DNA of 64,000 bases from Denitrobaculum sp965225735 (GTDB taxonomy: Bacteria; Pseudomonadota; Alphaproteobacteria; Kiloniellales; Kiloniellaceae): the NCBI GenBank assembly GCA_965225735.1, contig CBDDBN010000025.1, positions 186,001 through 250,000 on the forward strand. The letters are read 5' to 3'. Numbering within the stretch: position 1 is the stretch's first letter; each line of letters starts with the position of its first letter. The position numbers and the translations under genes are program-made. The notes beneath the pieces were generated by a model. The model ran no database searches, had not been told where the DNA came from, and was given only the letters and a program-made list of their open reading frames with translations. This document shows positions 38,502 to 46,378 of this stretch, one piece after another.

Positions 38502-38705
38502 ATGACGAAACAAGACGCCTTCCTGGTCCATGAAGTTTTGCATATGTCTTCCTTTCTGATGATGTCGGTCGAAAACGAGCTGATGGAGCACCCCGCGATA
38601 CAGGCAAACGAGGAATGGTCCGCCCTAGCCGCGAAAGCGCATCAGGCGCTGTTCGATTTGTATCAGACGATCGGCGCATCGACCGTCGAGAAGGAACAGC
38701 CGTAA
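38502..38705 (+). CDS. Small hypothetical protein
   Basis: A 67-residue, acidic, helical product ('FLVHEVLHMSSFLMMSVENE', 'IQANEEWSALAAKAHQALF') with a good ribosome site GAGGTAAAGC before the ATG. No family recognised. Several methionines and His at the N-terminal helix are notable. Cytoplasmic by appearance. Confidence 0.6.
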   Translation: MTKQDAFLVHEVLHMSSFLMMSVENELMEHPAIQANEEWSALAAKAHQALFDLYQTIGASTVEKEQP

Positions 38706-38912
38706 CGGGGGAGCTCGACCCGCCGGGCTTTCCCCCTGCCCCCCAACAGAGAAAAAACTCTTCCGGCTGCGTGACTTAGTCACTGAAGCCCGCCCTGAAC
38801 CCAAGTTATCCAGACGCAACGCCAAACGCGCTGAGCGCGAAAGGCTAATCGAGCGGAATGAAAGGGATGTCGCTTTGCCCCCTTCCGCTCTGCAGACAGC
38901 TGGGATGGGTCC

Positions 38913-39500
38913 ATGAGACGATTTTTACTGACAAGTCTGACCGCGTTCGCCCTCGCGCTTTCCAGCGCCGCGATGGCCGCGCCCGAACCGCAAGATCCGA
39001 AAAGGCAAACACCCTGGGGTCTCTATCTCGACGCGCGGGAAGCCTACGCCATGAAGACACGGGACGGCGATGGGGTGCTTTTCGTCGACGTGCGGGAGCC
39101 CATCGAGATCATGTTCACCGGCTTCACTGATGTGGTCGACGTCAACATTCCCTTCCTGCTCGCCAACCGCGGCAAGTGGCATCCGAAGAAACCCGTCTTC
39201 GCCATGGAGAAGAATCCTGACTTCGAAACACAAGTTGCCGAGGCCCTCGCCGCCCGCGGCCTGAGCAAGGACGCGCCGGTGATCCTCATGTGCCGCTCGG
39301 GCGGCACCCGCGGCGCGCCCTCGGCTCTGGCGCTGGAGGGCAAGGGTTACAGCAAGGTCTACGTGGTGGTGGACGGCTTTGAGGGCAGCACGCTCAAGGA
39401 AGGGCCGAAGAAAGGCTGGCGCTTGAAGGACGGCTGGAAGAACGCCGGCCTGCCCTGGAGCTACAAGCTGAACAAAGAAAAGATGTACATCGCAGAGTAA
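38913..39500 (+). CDS. Exported rhodanese-domain protein
   Basis: The 195-residue periplasmic protein has a signal peptide ('LLTSLTAFALALSSAAMA') and one rhodanese domain ('VLFVDVREPIEIMF') with active-site loop 'MCRSGGTRG' (persulfide-forming C127). Single-domain periplasmic rhodaneses carry sulfane sulfur. It is 81 bases upstream of a DsrE-family periplasmic gene, and the two probably act together in sulfur transfer. Confidence 0.88.
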   Translation: MRRFLLTSLTAFALALSSAAMAAPEPQDPKRQTPWGLYLDAREAYAMKTRDGDGVLFVDVREPIEIMFTGFTDVVDVNIPFLLANRGKWHPKKPVFAMEKNPDFETQVAEALAARGLSKDAPVILMCRSGGTRGAPSALALEGKGYSKVYVVVDGFEGSTLKEGPKKGWRLKDGWKNAGLPWSYKLNKEKMYIAE

Positions 39501-39581
39501 TCGCGCTGTGCCGACGCAAGCCAACGCGCGTCCAAAAGCTTCCCAAAACGACTCCCTGATCTCCAACGAAAGGAAATTCCT

Positions 39582-40028
39582 GTGAAACGACTCCTCGCGA
39601 CTCTCGCCCTGGTAACGGCGGCTTTCGGCCCCTCCCCCGCCCTCTCCGGCGCCGCAGCCGCCAGCGATGACAAATCGGACCTCTTCGTCGTGGTCACCTC
39701 GCCGGATCCCCAAACCCAGGGCATGGCTATGGTGCTGTCGATGCAGGCGATGAAACAGGGCGCGAAGGTGCAGATGCTGCTCTGCGGTCCCGGCGGTGAC
39801 GTCGCCCTGAAAGGCGCGAAGCAGACCGTCCTGAAACCGCGCGATGTCACCCCTCAGGGCATGCTGACGAAGCTTGTCGGCATGGGGATGAAGTCCGATG
39901 TCTGCGCGCTCTATCTGCCCAACAACGGCAAGGCCGCAGGCGATCTGATCGAGGGCGTCGGCGTGGCGAAACCGCCGGTCATTGCGGCCGCCCTGCTGAA
40001 AGAGGATACGAAGCTCTTCACCTTTTAG
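39582..40028 (+). CDS. Exported DsrE-family protein
   Basis: The 148-residue product has a signal peptide (cleavage likely after 'SGAAAA' near residue 27) and a DsrE/F-type core: 'DLFVVVTSPDPQTQGMAMVL', 'KVQMLLCGPGGDVAL' (C68) and 'DVCALYLPNNG' (C108). DsrE proteins accept or pass persulfide sulfur between partners. Location in the periplasm beside a rhodanese suggests a sulfur-relay pair, possibly for thiosulfate or copper/sulfide handling. An inverted repeat (40059-40067 with 40082-40090) follows but has no T tract. Confidence 0.8.
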   Translation: MKRLLATLALVTAAFGPSPALSGAAAASDDKSDLFVVVTSPDPQTQGMAMVLSMQAMKQGAKVQMLLCGPGGDVALKGAKQTVLKPRDVTPQGMLTKLVGMGMKSDVCALYLPNNGKAAGDLIEGVGVAKPPVIAAALLKEDTKLFTF

Positions 40029-40193
40029 GGCTTCCCGGTTTTTAGGGTTTCCCGGTTTCCTGGGCGCGGTTCGCCGAAGCTGCGCCCAGGCCAAAGATGC
40101 TGAGGTCAGAAGGCGCTGCGTTCTCTGAGGCCCTTGGCCGTTCTGCTGAAGGTGCGCCATCGAATGCCCCCGGTTCCGCCCAAGAGTGAACTT

Positions 40194-40274
40194 TTTCAGG
40201 TCTCATTTCGCACCGCTACTCTCCTGCAAGCCAGGGCGGTTTCAGGAGAGTAGTGCGAACTATAAGACCTGAAA
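40194..40274. promoter_or_regulatory. 81-bp imperfect palindrome upstream of the lysozyme gene
   Basis: The outer arms TTTCAGGTCT (40194-40203) and AGACCTGAAA (40265-40274) are exact inverted copies. The inner arms CGCACCGCTACTCTCCTG and CAGGAGAGTAGTGCG pair over 15 bases with a two-base bulge. The structure ends 40 bases before the GH25 start codon, so it may be an operator, a leader RNA structure or a small MITE. Confidence 0.7.
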
Positions 40275-40313
40275 CCGTCATGGCTGTTGTCCCAACACTC
40301 GCGGAGAACAGAC

Positions 40314-41090
40314 ATGCCGGAAGCGCTTCACCACTGTGATGCCCGACGTTCCCCATACACTTGGTTGCGGCTCCTCCTTATCTTCACCGGAGTATCGGCG
40401 GCGGCGGTCGCAATGGCCTATTTCACATTCTTGAACTTTCATCCGGACGCGACCCGCTATCCCGTGCGCGGCATCGATGTCTCGCATCATCAGGGCCCGA
40501 TCGATTGGCAGGCGGTCGCGGGCAGCGGCATCGCCTTCGTCTATATGAAAGCAACCGAGGGCGGGGATTTCGATGACCGGCGCTTCCAGGAAAACTGGCG
40601 AGAGTCGAAGGCGGCCGGACTAAAGCGCGGCGCTTATCACTTCTTCACGCTCTGCCGGTCCGGCGCGGAACAGGCGGCCCACTTCATCCGCCAGGTTCCG
40701 GTGGACCCGGACGCTTTGCCGCCCGCGGTCGATTTGGAATTCGGCGGCAACTGTTCCGCAAAGTCGGGCCACCTGGATCTAAAGAGCGAACTGACCGCGT
40801 TTCTCGAGCTGGTCGAACCGCACTACGGCCGAAAGGCGCTGCTCTACACAACGCGGGAGTTCTATCGGGAACGCATGGCCGGCAAGGGCTTCGACAATCC
40901 GCTCTGGCTGCGCTCGATACTTTTCGAGCCGGACTACGGGGCGCAGCCCTGGCGTTTCTGGCAGTACCACAACCGGAGCCGGATCGCCGGTATCGATGGG
41001 CCGGTCGACCGGAATGTCTTCGCCGGTTCGCGGGAGGATTTCGCGGCCTTGCCGACCCAAGCGCCGACAAGAAACTCCCTCAGTCGCTAA
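40314..41090 (+). CDS. Membrane-anchored glycoside hydrolase family 25 lysozyme
   Basis: The chosen ATG (with CGGAGAAC upstream) gives 258 residues: a short cytoplasmic N-terminus, one transmembrane helix ('LRLLLIFTGVSAAAVAMAYF'), then a GH25 muramidase domain. The domain shows 'VRGIDVSHHQGPIDWQAV', 'FVYMKATEGGDF', 'GAYHFFTLC' and catalytic 'PAVDLEFGG' (the D-x-E pair). It cuts peptidoglycan beta-1,4 links in the periplasm. There are no phage structural genes nearby, so it is more likely a host wall-remodelling enzyme. It lies just before the unusual 41-59 kb cluster. Confidence 0.88.
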   Translation: MPEALHHCDARRSPYTWLRLLLIFTGVSAAAVAMAYFTFLNFHPDATRYPVRGIDVSHHQGPIDWQAVAGSGIAFVYMKATEGGDFDDRRFQENWRESKAAGLKRGAYHFFTLCRSGAEQAAHFIRQVPVDPDALPPAVDLEFGGNCSAKSGHLDLKSELTAFLELVEPHYGRKALLYTTREFYRERMAGKGFDNPLWLRSILFEPDYGAQPWRFWQYHNRSRIAGIDGPVDRNVFAGSREDFAALPTQAPTRNSLSR

Positions 41091-41204
41091 ACAAATCATT
41101 TGAATTTTCCCGACCTAAGGGAATGCCTCGGTGCAACAATCGGGAGACGCGGTCGGCGAGCCAACGGAGCACCGCTCGCTCGCCTGTAGCGAAGCCCGAG
41201 GCCA

Positions 41205-41696
41205 CTAGGGCCCTCCCGGACCGTCCATCCCATCGTCCGAAAAGTCATTGCCCGGATCGAGGTCGTGATCGGATGTGTCTTCCTCCATTTCATCCTGGAT
41301 CTCATCGAACCGTTGGTCGAGTGCTTCTTGCTGCTCCGCCGCATCAGGTTTCCAGTCACTCTGTTCCTGATCAGACGAGGACGAAGAACCATCTCCTTGA
41401 CCGAAGGTGGGTGGAGGCGGACCATCAGCAAGATCGAGCTCATCGAAGTCATCTCCATTTTCCTGAGACTCATCTCCCTCTTCTTGCGCAGTCTCCGGTG
41501 GCGGGTTCGCAGCCTCGTTGAATTCTTCGGTAAGGTGCCCACCGTCCCAGAACTCATCGCTTCCCCTGCCAAGGGCGTCGTCGCCATTCCCCGGGGTCTG
41601 CGCCGTCTTATCCTGAGACTCCTCAGGCGGCGGGTTCGCCTTTTCATTAAAGTCGTCGGTCAAATGACCGCCGTCCCAAAAATCATCGCCTTTCAT
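41205..41696 (-). CDS. Acidic low-complexity protein with WDGGHLT repeats, unknown function
   Basis: The 163-residue product is very acidic and disordered. Two copies of a ~22-residue unit open the protein: 'DDFWDGGHLTDDFNEKANPPP' at the N-terminus and 'DEFWDGGHLTEEFNEAANPPP' about 45 residues later, joined by Gln/Gly/Asp-rich linkers. A Ser run and an Asp/Glu-rich tail follow. I know no family. The repeats look like short linear binding motifs displayed on a flexible chain. It is last in a four-gene operon (J-domain protein 13 bases upstream), so it could be a client or bridging factor for that set. Confidence 0.75.
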   Translation of the reverse strand: MKGDDFWDGGHLTDDFNEKANPPPEESQDKTAQTPGNGDDALGRGSDEFWDGGHLTEEFNEAANPPPETAQEEGDESQENGDDFDELDLADGPPPPTFGQGDGSSSSSDQEQSDWKPDAAEQQEALDQRFDEIQDEMEEDTSDHDLDPGNDFSDDGMDGPGGP

Positions 41697-41709
41697 CGTT
41701 CATCTCCTT

Positions 41710-42762
41710 TCAACGTTTCCAACCGTGATGGTTCAAGAGGTATTCGTAGTCGGCGTTGATCAGCTTGCTGAGCCGCGCCGAACCCTGCAGATCCGGATGC
41801 ACCTTTTTCATCAGCTCGCGATAACGCGTCCGCAGTTGATCCTGCAGAAACTCACCAGGCGTGATCTCAAAGGTTTCGCAGGCTGTCCGGTAACGCCGTT
41901 CGGTATCGACCGCTTCGGGCGCACTGCCTGACGAACCGCTTTCGGCGCGGCTTTTGCCGGAACGCTGTCGGTCTTTGCTTTCGCGACTGCTGCTGTTTTT
42001 GGCACCAGAGCTTCGACGCGTTCTGTGCTGCCGCCCTTGACCGAAACCAGACGACAAGGAAAAGGGCAGACGCAGGATCTTTGCAGGGTGCAGCTTTAGA
42101 ACCTTTTCGAGAAACCAGAGAGGAAGGGTCCCGACCAAAGGAAAGCGTAAGCAGAAAATGAGAAGCGCCACAGAGGCAACTCCGGTTCCCAGTCCCGACT
42201 GGAAAGAGAAGTATCCCAGAGCGGCCGCGACACTTAAGCAAAGCAACCAGTAGATCAACTTGCCGCGGGCAGACAGGACGACTGGGAGGCCAGGTAGCGA
42301 CCAGCCGACCGTCCCGCCGCTCGCGAGAACGCAAAACAAGATGGCGAACTGGATGACCGACAGCAGCAACCCAGCCTTCAGACTCTCGATCAAAAAGCTC
42401 CAACTGCCCTGCAAGCTCGGAATCACCGGGAAGGACGCTCCATCCACCACAGGTATATCGATGGGGTCGTACCCAAGCTCACCGACCAGAGCACTGTGCA
42501 AGTGCGAAATTCCGGTCGCCACCAACTCCAGCAAGAAAAGCAGGGTGGCGGGTATGCCTTGGAAACCGTCCCGCAGAGCGAGATAGGTCCTGGCAAGCTC
42601 ACCGTGATAAGGAAAGAAATCCGAACTGAAGAAGAGATAGATCGCTTTCCCGATCCAGCAGTAGACCAGGATCTTTAACCCCGCGAGAGCGAGCCGCAGA
42701 AGCGGCCCGCGTTGTGGCGTTGGAGCACGAGAGTAAGGTTTCGTGTAGCTTTGTTCGGTCAT
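41710..42762 (-). CDS. Membrane protein with C-terminal J domain (DnaJ-like)
   Basis: The 350-residue protein has about five hydrophobic segments in the first 215 residues ('LALAGLKILVYCWIGKAIYL', 'SVIQFAILFCVLASGG', 'LIYWLLCLSVAAALGYF'). A Ser/Arg-rich linker follows, then a C-terminal J domain: 'LRTRYRELMKKVHPDLQGSA' with the HPD at residues 322-324 and 'LINADYEYLL'. J domains recruit Hsp70 (DnaK) and stimulate its ATPase, so this protein should bring the chaperone to the membrane. Its start overlaps the upstream VWA-like gene's stop by four bases. Confidence 0.78.
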   Translation of the reverse strand: MTEQSYTKPYSRAPTPQRGPLLRLALAGLKILVYCWIGKAIYLFFSSDFFPYHGELARTYLALRDGFQGIPATLLFLLELVATGISHLHSALVGELGYDPIDIPVVDGASFPVIPSLQGSWSFLIESLKAGLLLSVIQFAILFCVLASGGTVGWSLPGLPVVLSARGKLIYWLLCLSVAAALGYFSFQSGLGTGVASVALLIFCLRFPLVGTLPLWFLEKVLKLHPAKILRLPFSLSSGFGQGRQHRTRRSSGAKNSSSRESKDRQRSGKSRAESGSSGSAPEAVDTERRYRTACETFEITPGEFLQDQLRTRYRELMKKVHPDLQGSARLSKLINADYEYLLNHHGWKR

Positions 42763-43661
42763 GATTTAACGGCTCCGTGTCGGATGGGTTGCGTGCGGAC
42801 CGAAGCGGCTCCGTGGTCACGGAAGTAAGCCTCCCAGAACCTCTGGAGCTCGCCCTTCTTGCAGTGCGGCAGGTGCGGCGTCGGGAAGATCACCGTCTGA
42901 ACCATCAGAAATTCGACGTCAGCACCTGTGAAGTGATCGGGCTGCACCCTGTTGTAAATCTCACGCCCCTTGAAGAGCTCGTAAGGCGGCAGATGTCCCT
43001 TAACCTGGCAAAAACGCGCAGCTTCGGTGTTCTGAATTCCGTCCGTAAAGACGTAGAACCTGCGCAGGCGCCCGGAGAAGCGGTAGCGCGAGATGGCCTG
43101 CATCTCCTCAAGGATCGGCGAGTCCAATGCCTGTTTCGACTCCGCTTTGGCGTCCGCCAGAACGACCTGGAGTTCCCGACGATAGGCCGCCCTCGCCTCA
43201 TCCGCCTGTCGAGCCAGATAAGCAGGCGGTTTGCTTGGGGCTTCAGCAATGGTCGTGAGCTCCTGGGTCGTCGCCGCCGGGCGGCATAAGGACAATACGG
43301 GTTTTGCGATCGATCCATTGCTATCCCGCGCCGTCGTGAAGACGGAAAGACGGCCGTTCGGCGGCAGCTCGTTGTAGGCCTCCTCTAGGGCAACTTGCAG
43401 GTCGCGGCGCTGCGCGTCACTGGTACTGCCGGTAAAGCTGTTGTCGATGAAAAAGGCCGACTGTTCCTGAGGCACATGATCGAAGCAAAAGGAGACCTCG
43501 TGCATCTTCGGTACCCCGATGTGCTGCCAAAGCAAGGCGCCCCCACCTCCGACAAGCGTCAGCGGCAGAGCGGCGATTGCCGCAATCAGACCCCAGCGAG
43601 GTGAGGATTTGGAGGAACGCCCGCGGCTCCCGCGACGGCTGCTCTTTCTGGACTTACGCAT
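42759..43661 (-). CDS. Membrane-anchored VWA-like (MIDAS-type) protein
   Basis: The 300-residue protein starts inside the end of the upstream gene (overlap of eight bases). A very basic N-terminus ('RKSRKSSRRGSRGRSS') precedes one transmembrane helix (about 23-45). The outer part resembles a von Willebrand A domain: strand ending 'AFFIDNSFTGST' (D73-x-S75-x-T77, a DxSxT MIDAS variant), and 'RFYVFTDGIQNTE', matching the TDG metal-site loop. VWA domains hold a divalent ion and bind protein partners. Four or five cysteines suggest periplasmic disulfides. It is coupled with the J-domain gene. Confidence 0.65.
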   Translation of the reverse strand: MRKSRKSSRRGSRGRSSKSSPRWGLIAAIAALPLTLVGGGGALLWQHIGVPKMHEVSFCFDHVPQEQSAFFIDNSFTGSTSDAQRRDLQVALEEAYNELPPNGRLSVFTTARDSNGSIAKPVLSLCRPAATTQELTTIAEAPSKPPAYLARQADEARAAYRRELQVVLADAKAESKQALDSPILEEMQAISRYRFSGRLRRFYVFTDGIQNTEAARFCQVKGHLPPYELFKGREIYNRVQPDHFTGADVEFLMVQTVIFPTPHLPHCKKGELQRFWEAYFRDHGAASVRTQPIRHGAVKS

Positions 43662-44973
43662 AACTCTCTCCTTCGACTGGATTTGAACTGATGTCAGGTG
43701 CCTGGACCACGAAGCAGGCGTAGCAAGCCCGCAATTCCGACAGCGCCGTCGAACGCATGGATGCAAGAGCGCTCAGAGCCTCCGCAATCCCCTGTGTCTC
43801 TGTCGCATCAGGAAGTGAATCACCCGGCAATCCCAGGGCTTCGTCGATCATCAATTGATCGAAGGGATTGAGGTTAAGAGGCGGCATCTCAGCCTCACGA
43901 CCATGCGGATCGACAAAGGCCTCGGCGGCATTCATGTCGTCTGCAAAGACACGCAACATATCCTTGCTTTTCAGGACGTTGTCGTTGTGGGTCCTGATCT
44001 CGTCGCAAAGCGCGGCATATTGCTTCGCACGCTCTTCGCGTTGCTGCTCATGATCCTCGTAGGCGAGTTCGCCCACTTCCTCGGCTTCTTCGGCAACCTC
44101 AAGGATGTTCTCCTCACTCTCTTCGAGGAGATCCTCGGCTTCAGCGTCAACGGCTTCGCTGGCCTGACGGTGCATTTCCGCCAGACCCGGGACGGGATCG
44201 GAAAGTCCGCAATAGCCTTTCCAGACCGAAACGATGGTTCCCAGAACACCGATCGCAATGATCGCGAGCGCGATGCTGTCGTTGAAGGTTGCGAAGAACG
44301 ACACGGCCTCGAAATCGAAGATACCGCTGTGGGATCCGATGGCACGCGTCCGGGCCGCGGAAAAAATCAGCAGCATCATCAGAAACAGCAGAACCACCAG
44401 CCCAGCCAAAGCCCGCGAGCGAACCCCCGCATCGCCCGGGCTGGGGACGGGAGAGTTTACTTTGTAAGTCAGATACCGCAGAGGAAAGTAACCGCAGATC
44501 AAACCACAGGTGATGTTGACGGCCGCAAAACTGATGCCATAGGCGAAGCCCTCGACGATATCGATGCGGCCTTCCATGATCATCAGAGCAGCGGTTGCGC
44601 AGCCCTCGACCAGCAGGAACAGCAGGGCGAGGAAAATCGTCATTAGAACGTCCGGCACCATGGGGTCCCGATCCACGCCGTGAAGAAAGCAGAAAAGGCG
44701 ATAGGACCGGAACGCAGCCATGCGTTTTTTTGTGAGCTGCCCCAACGCCATGATGGCCTCTTCCGAGATCACCTTTACGTTTTCAGTCGCCGCCTCAATC
44801 TCCCGTATGGTGTGTTGCGGCGTTTTCGCCGTATCACTGGAGATCTGCAGTTCCTGGATCCTGCTTTGAATACGCGACCGGTCCTGCCGCAAAGGCTGCA
44901 GCATCTGCGCGGCACGGGATTTCACCGAGTCCATGTTCCGACGGCCGTAACCGAATAATCCGCTTCGTTTCAT
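43654..44973 (-). CDS. Four-TM membrane protein with coiled coil, unknown function
   Basis: Start chosen at the ATG with GGAGGTAAG seven bases upstream (439 residues). After a basic N-terminus and a helical segment there are four hydrophobic helices ('VLMTIFLALLFLLVEGCATA', 'FAYGISFAAVNITCGLICGY', 'LAGLVVLLFLMMLLIFSA', 'ALAIIAIGVLGTIVSVW'). A long Glu-rich coiled coil follows (about 265-330), then a C-terminal soluble region. No family recognised. It is the first gene of the operon with the VWA-like, J-domain and acidic-repeat genes, and could be the membrane core of a complex. Confidence 0.7.
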   Translation of the reverse strand: MKRSGLFGYGRRNMDSVKSRAAQMLQPLRQDRSRIQSRIQELQISSDTAKTPQHTIREIEAATENVKVISEEAIMALGQLTKKRMAAFRSYRLFCFLHGVDRDPMVPDVLMTIFLALLFLLVEGCATAALMIMEGRIDIVEGFAYGISFAAVNITCGLICGYFPLRYLTYKVNSPVPSPGDAGVRSRALAGLVVLLFLMMLLIFSAARTRAIGSHSGIFDFEAVSFFATFNDSIALAIIAIGVLGTIVSVWKGYCGLSDPVPGLAEMHRQASEAVDAEAEDLLEESEENILEVAEEAEEVGELAYEDHEQQREERAKQYAALCDEIRTHNDNVLKSKDMLRVFADDMNAAEAFVDPHGREAEMPPLNLNPFDQLMIDEALGLPGDSLPDATETQGIAEALSALASMRSTALSELRACYACFVVQAPDISSNPVEGESYA

Positions 44974-45318
44974 TGTGCTTACCTCCTTGGCCACGATTGT
45001 CTCGTGTTGTCTGGCAACAGCTCTTCATTGGTTAATGGAGGGTTTCCGAAGGTTTTTCCGATTGAAGGGCCCGGTTTTCGTGTTTCGATGCCGAATAGCT
45101 CTTCAAACGAGGCGCAAGGCCACTCGCAACAGCTTGATATCCCTGAGATTTCATCGGTCTCGGAAAAAAAACCGCATCTCTTCCATTACAGGATTACGAA
45201 CCGAAACCGCCTCAGAGCCGAAGGCGTCCTGTTTGCCTCGATTGACAGAGGTCAGCGCCTGCGCCGAGCCGGGCAATACAGCGAAGTGGTTTCGCGTCAC
45301 TTGGTTAGGAGATATGGA
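44974..45318. other. Divergent promoter region, with an open frame of doubtful meaning
   Basis: About 345 bases between the divergent four-TM operon and the lytic transglycosylase gene. The transglycosylase frame is open across this whole stretch, but its translation looks non-coding and a signal peptide begins only at 45319, so I treat it as regulatory DNA. Promoters for both directions must lie here. Confidence 0.5.
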
Positions 45319-46245
45319 ATGATTCAGGTAAGAAAGTTTCTGCGGATAGGTTTTGCCAGCACGCTGTTTTGTTCAGCAATCGCTCTCTCGAGCGCACATG
45401 CCGATGGCGGCGGCCAGTTTTCCCGGGAACTCACAGCCTCAGCGGAAACGGTGAACTACGGCGGGGCATCCTGGGACAAGATGCTTGTTGAGCGGTTGGT
45501 CACGGAAGAAGCGACGTCCGACAGTGTCGTTCCGCCTGCCCTTGCGCTCGCGGTCGCACGGGTCGAGTCCAACTTCGCACCCTTTGTGCGCAGCTACGCC
45601 GGCGCAATCGGCGTTATGCAGATCATGCCCGATACCGCATGGCATGAATTCCGTGTGACCGAGGATCAGCTTTGGGATCCGGAAACCAACGTTCGGGTCG
45701 GGATCGCCTTCTTACGTCAACTTTATCATCTTTACGGCGAGCGCTGGGATTTGGCTCTCTCGCATTATAATGGCGGCAGCCTAAAGAAGCGCGACGGCCA
45801 TTACGTCGCTCACAGCTACACCCGGAAGTATGTGCAGGATGTCATGCATTGGGAGCGCCACTACAACGAGCTGGCGCTCGCAGAGGCCTGCGGTGACTCC
45901 GAAGGGCACGGGGAAGCTGATTGCTCCACCCCTTGGCGCGACCCGGTGCCAGGGGCCTATGCAAATGATGAAGACCCGAACGAGCCGGAAGCCGTTGAGG
46001 CGCCGACAAACCTCACGGAAGCCTATCAGCGCCGCAATCAAGGAGCGGTGAAGGAAGCCACGCAATATCCGCAAGAAACTGTCGTAAAACTGGTCTGTAC
46101 TTGCAATCATGATCTAAAGCTCGATGCAATGGCAGTTCAAGGCACTGAAATCAGGGAGCGCGCCAACGGCCGTTTCGTGACGAATTCTCGATTCACAAAG
46201 AGATCGAAGCTACGGCCGATAGGTACGAGCCGCCGTTTCAAATAA
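45319..46245 (+). CDS. Periplasmic lytic transglycosylase (SLT/VirB1-like)
   Basis: From the ATG with TAGGAG upstream the product has 308 residues: a signal peptide ('IGFASTLFCSAIALSSAHA') and then a soluble lytic transglycosylase domain. The domain has catalytic 'VARVESNFAPF', 'AGAIGVMQIMPDTAW', 'NVRVGIAFLRQLY' and 'ALSHYNGGS'. It cleaves peptidoglycan between MurNAc and GlcNAc. A ~120-residue tail with extra cysteines and a basic end is not typical. Such enzymes commonly open the wall for trans-envelope machines (VirB1 role), which fits the neighbouring envelope genes and the VirD4-like ATPase 11 kb away. Confidence 0.88.
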   Translation: MIQVRKFLRIGFASTLFCSAIALSSAHADGGGQFSRELTASAETVNYGGASWDKMLVERLVTEEATSDSVVPPALALAVARVESNFAPFVRSYAGAIGVMQIMPDTAWHEFRVTEDQLWDPETNVRVGIAFLRQLYHLYGERWDLALSHYNGGSLKKRDGHYVAHSYTRKYVQDVMHWERHYNELALAEACGDSEGHGEADCSTPWRDPVPGAYANDEDPNEPEAVEAPTNLTEAYQRRNQGAVKEATQYPQETVVKLVCTCNHDLKLDAMAVQGTEIRERANGRFVTNSRFTKRSKLRPIGTSRRFK

Positions 46246-46378
46246 AGGACATGTTGGGGGCGGACGAACAAACCCGCGCCCAACCTTCAGCGTGCACCTC
46301 CATTATCTATTTCAAGTGAAGCTTGTTCTTTGTAGTGTCAGTGTTGGGGCAATATCCAAAAGGATAAGAGGGCGAACA

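Noticed and set aside
40314..41090. Prophage endolysin
   Set aside because: The GH25 protein has a membrane anchor, and no holin, capsid, tail or integrase genes are nearby.
45004..45318. An N-terminal extension of the lytic transglycosylase
   Set aside because: The translation is not protein-like and a normal signal peptide with its own ribosome site begins at 45319.
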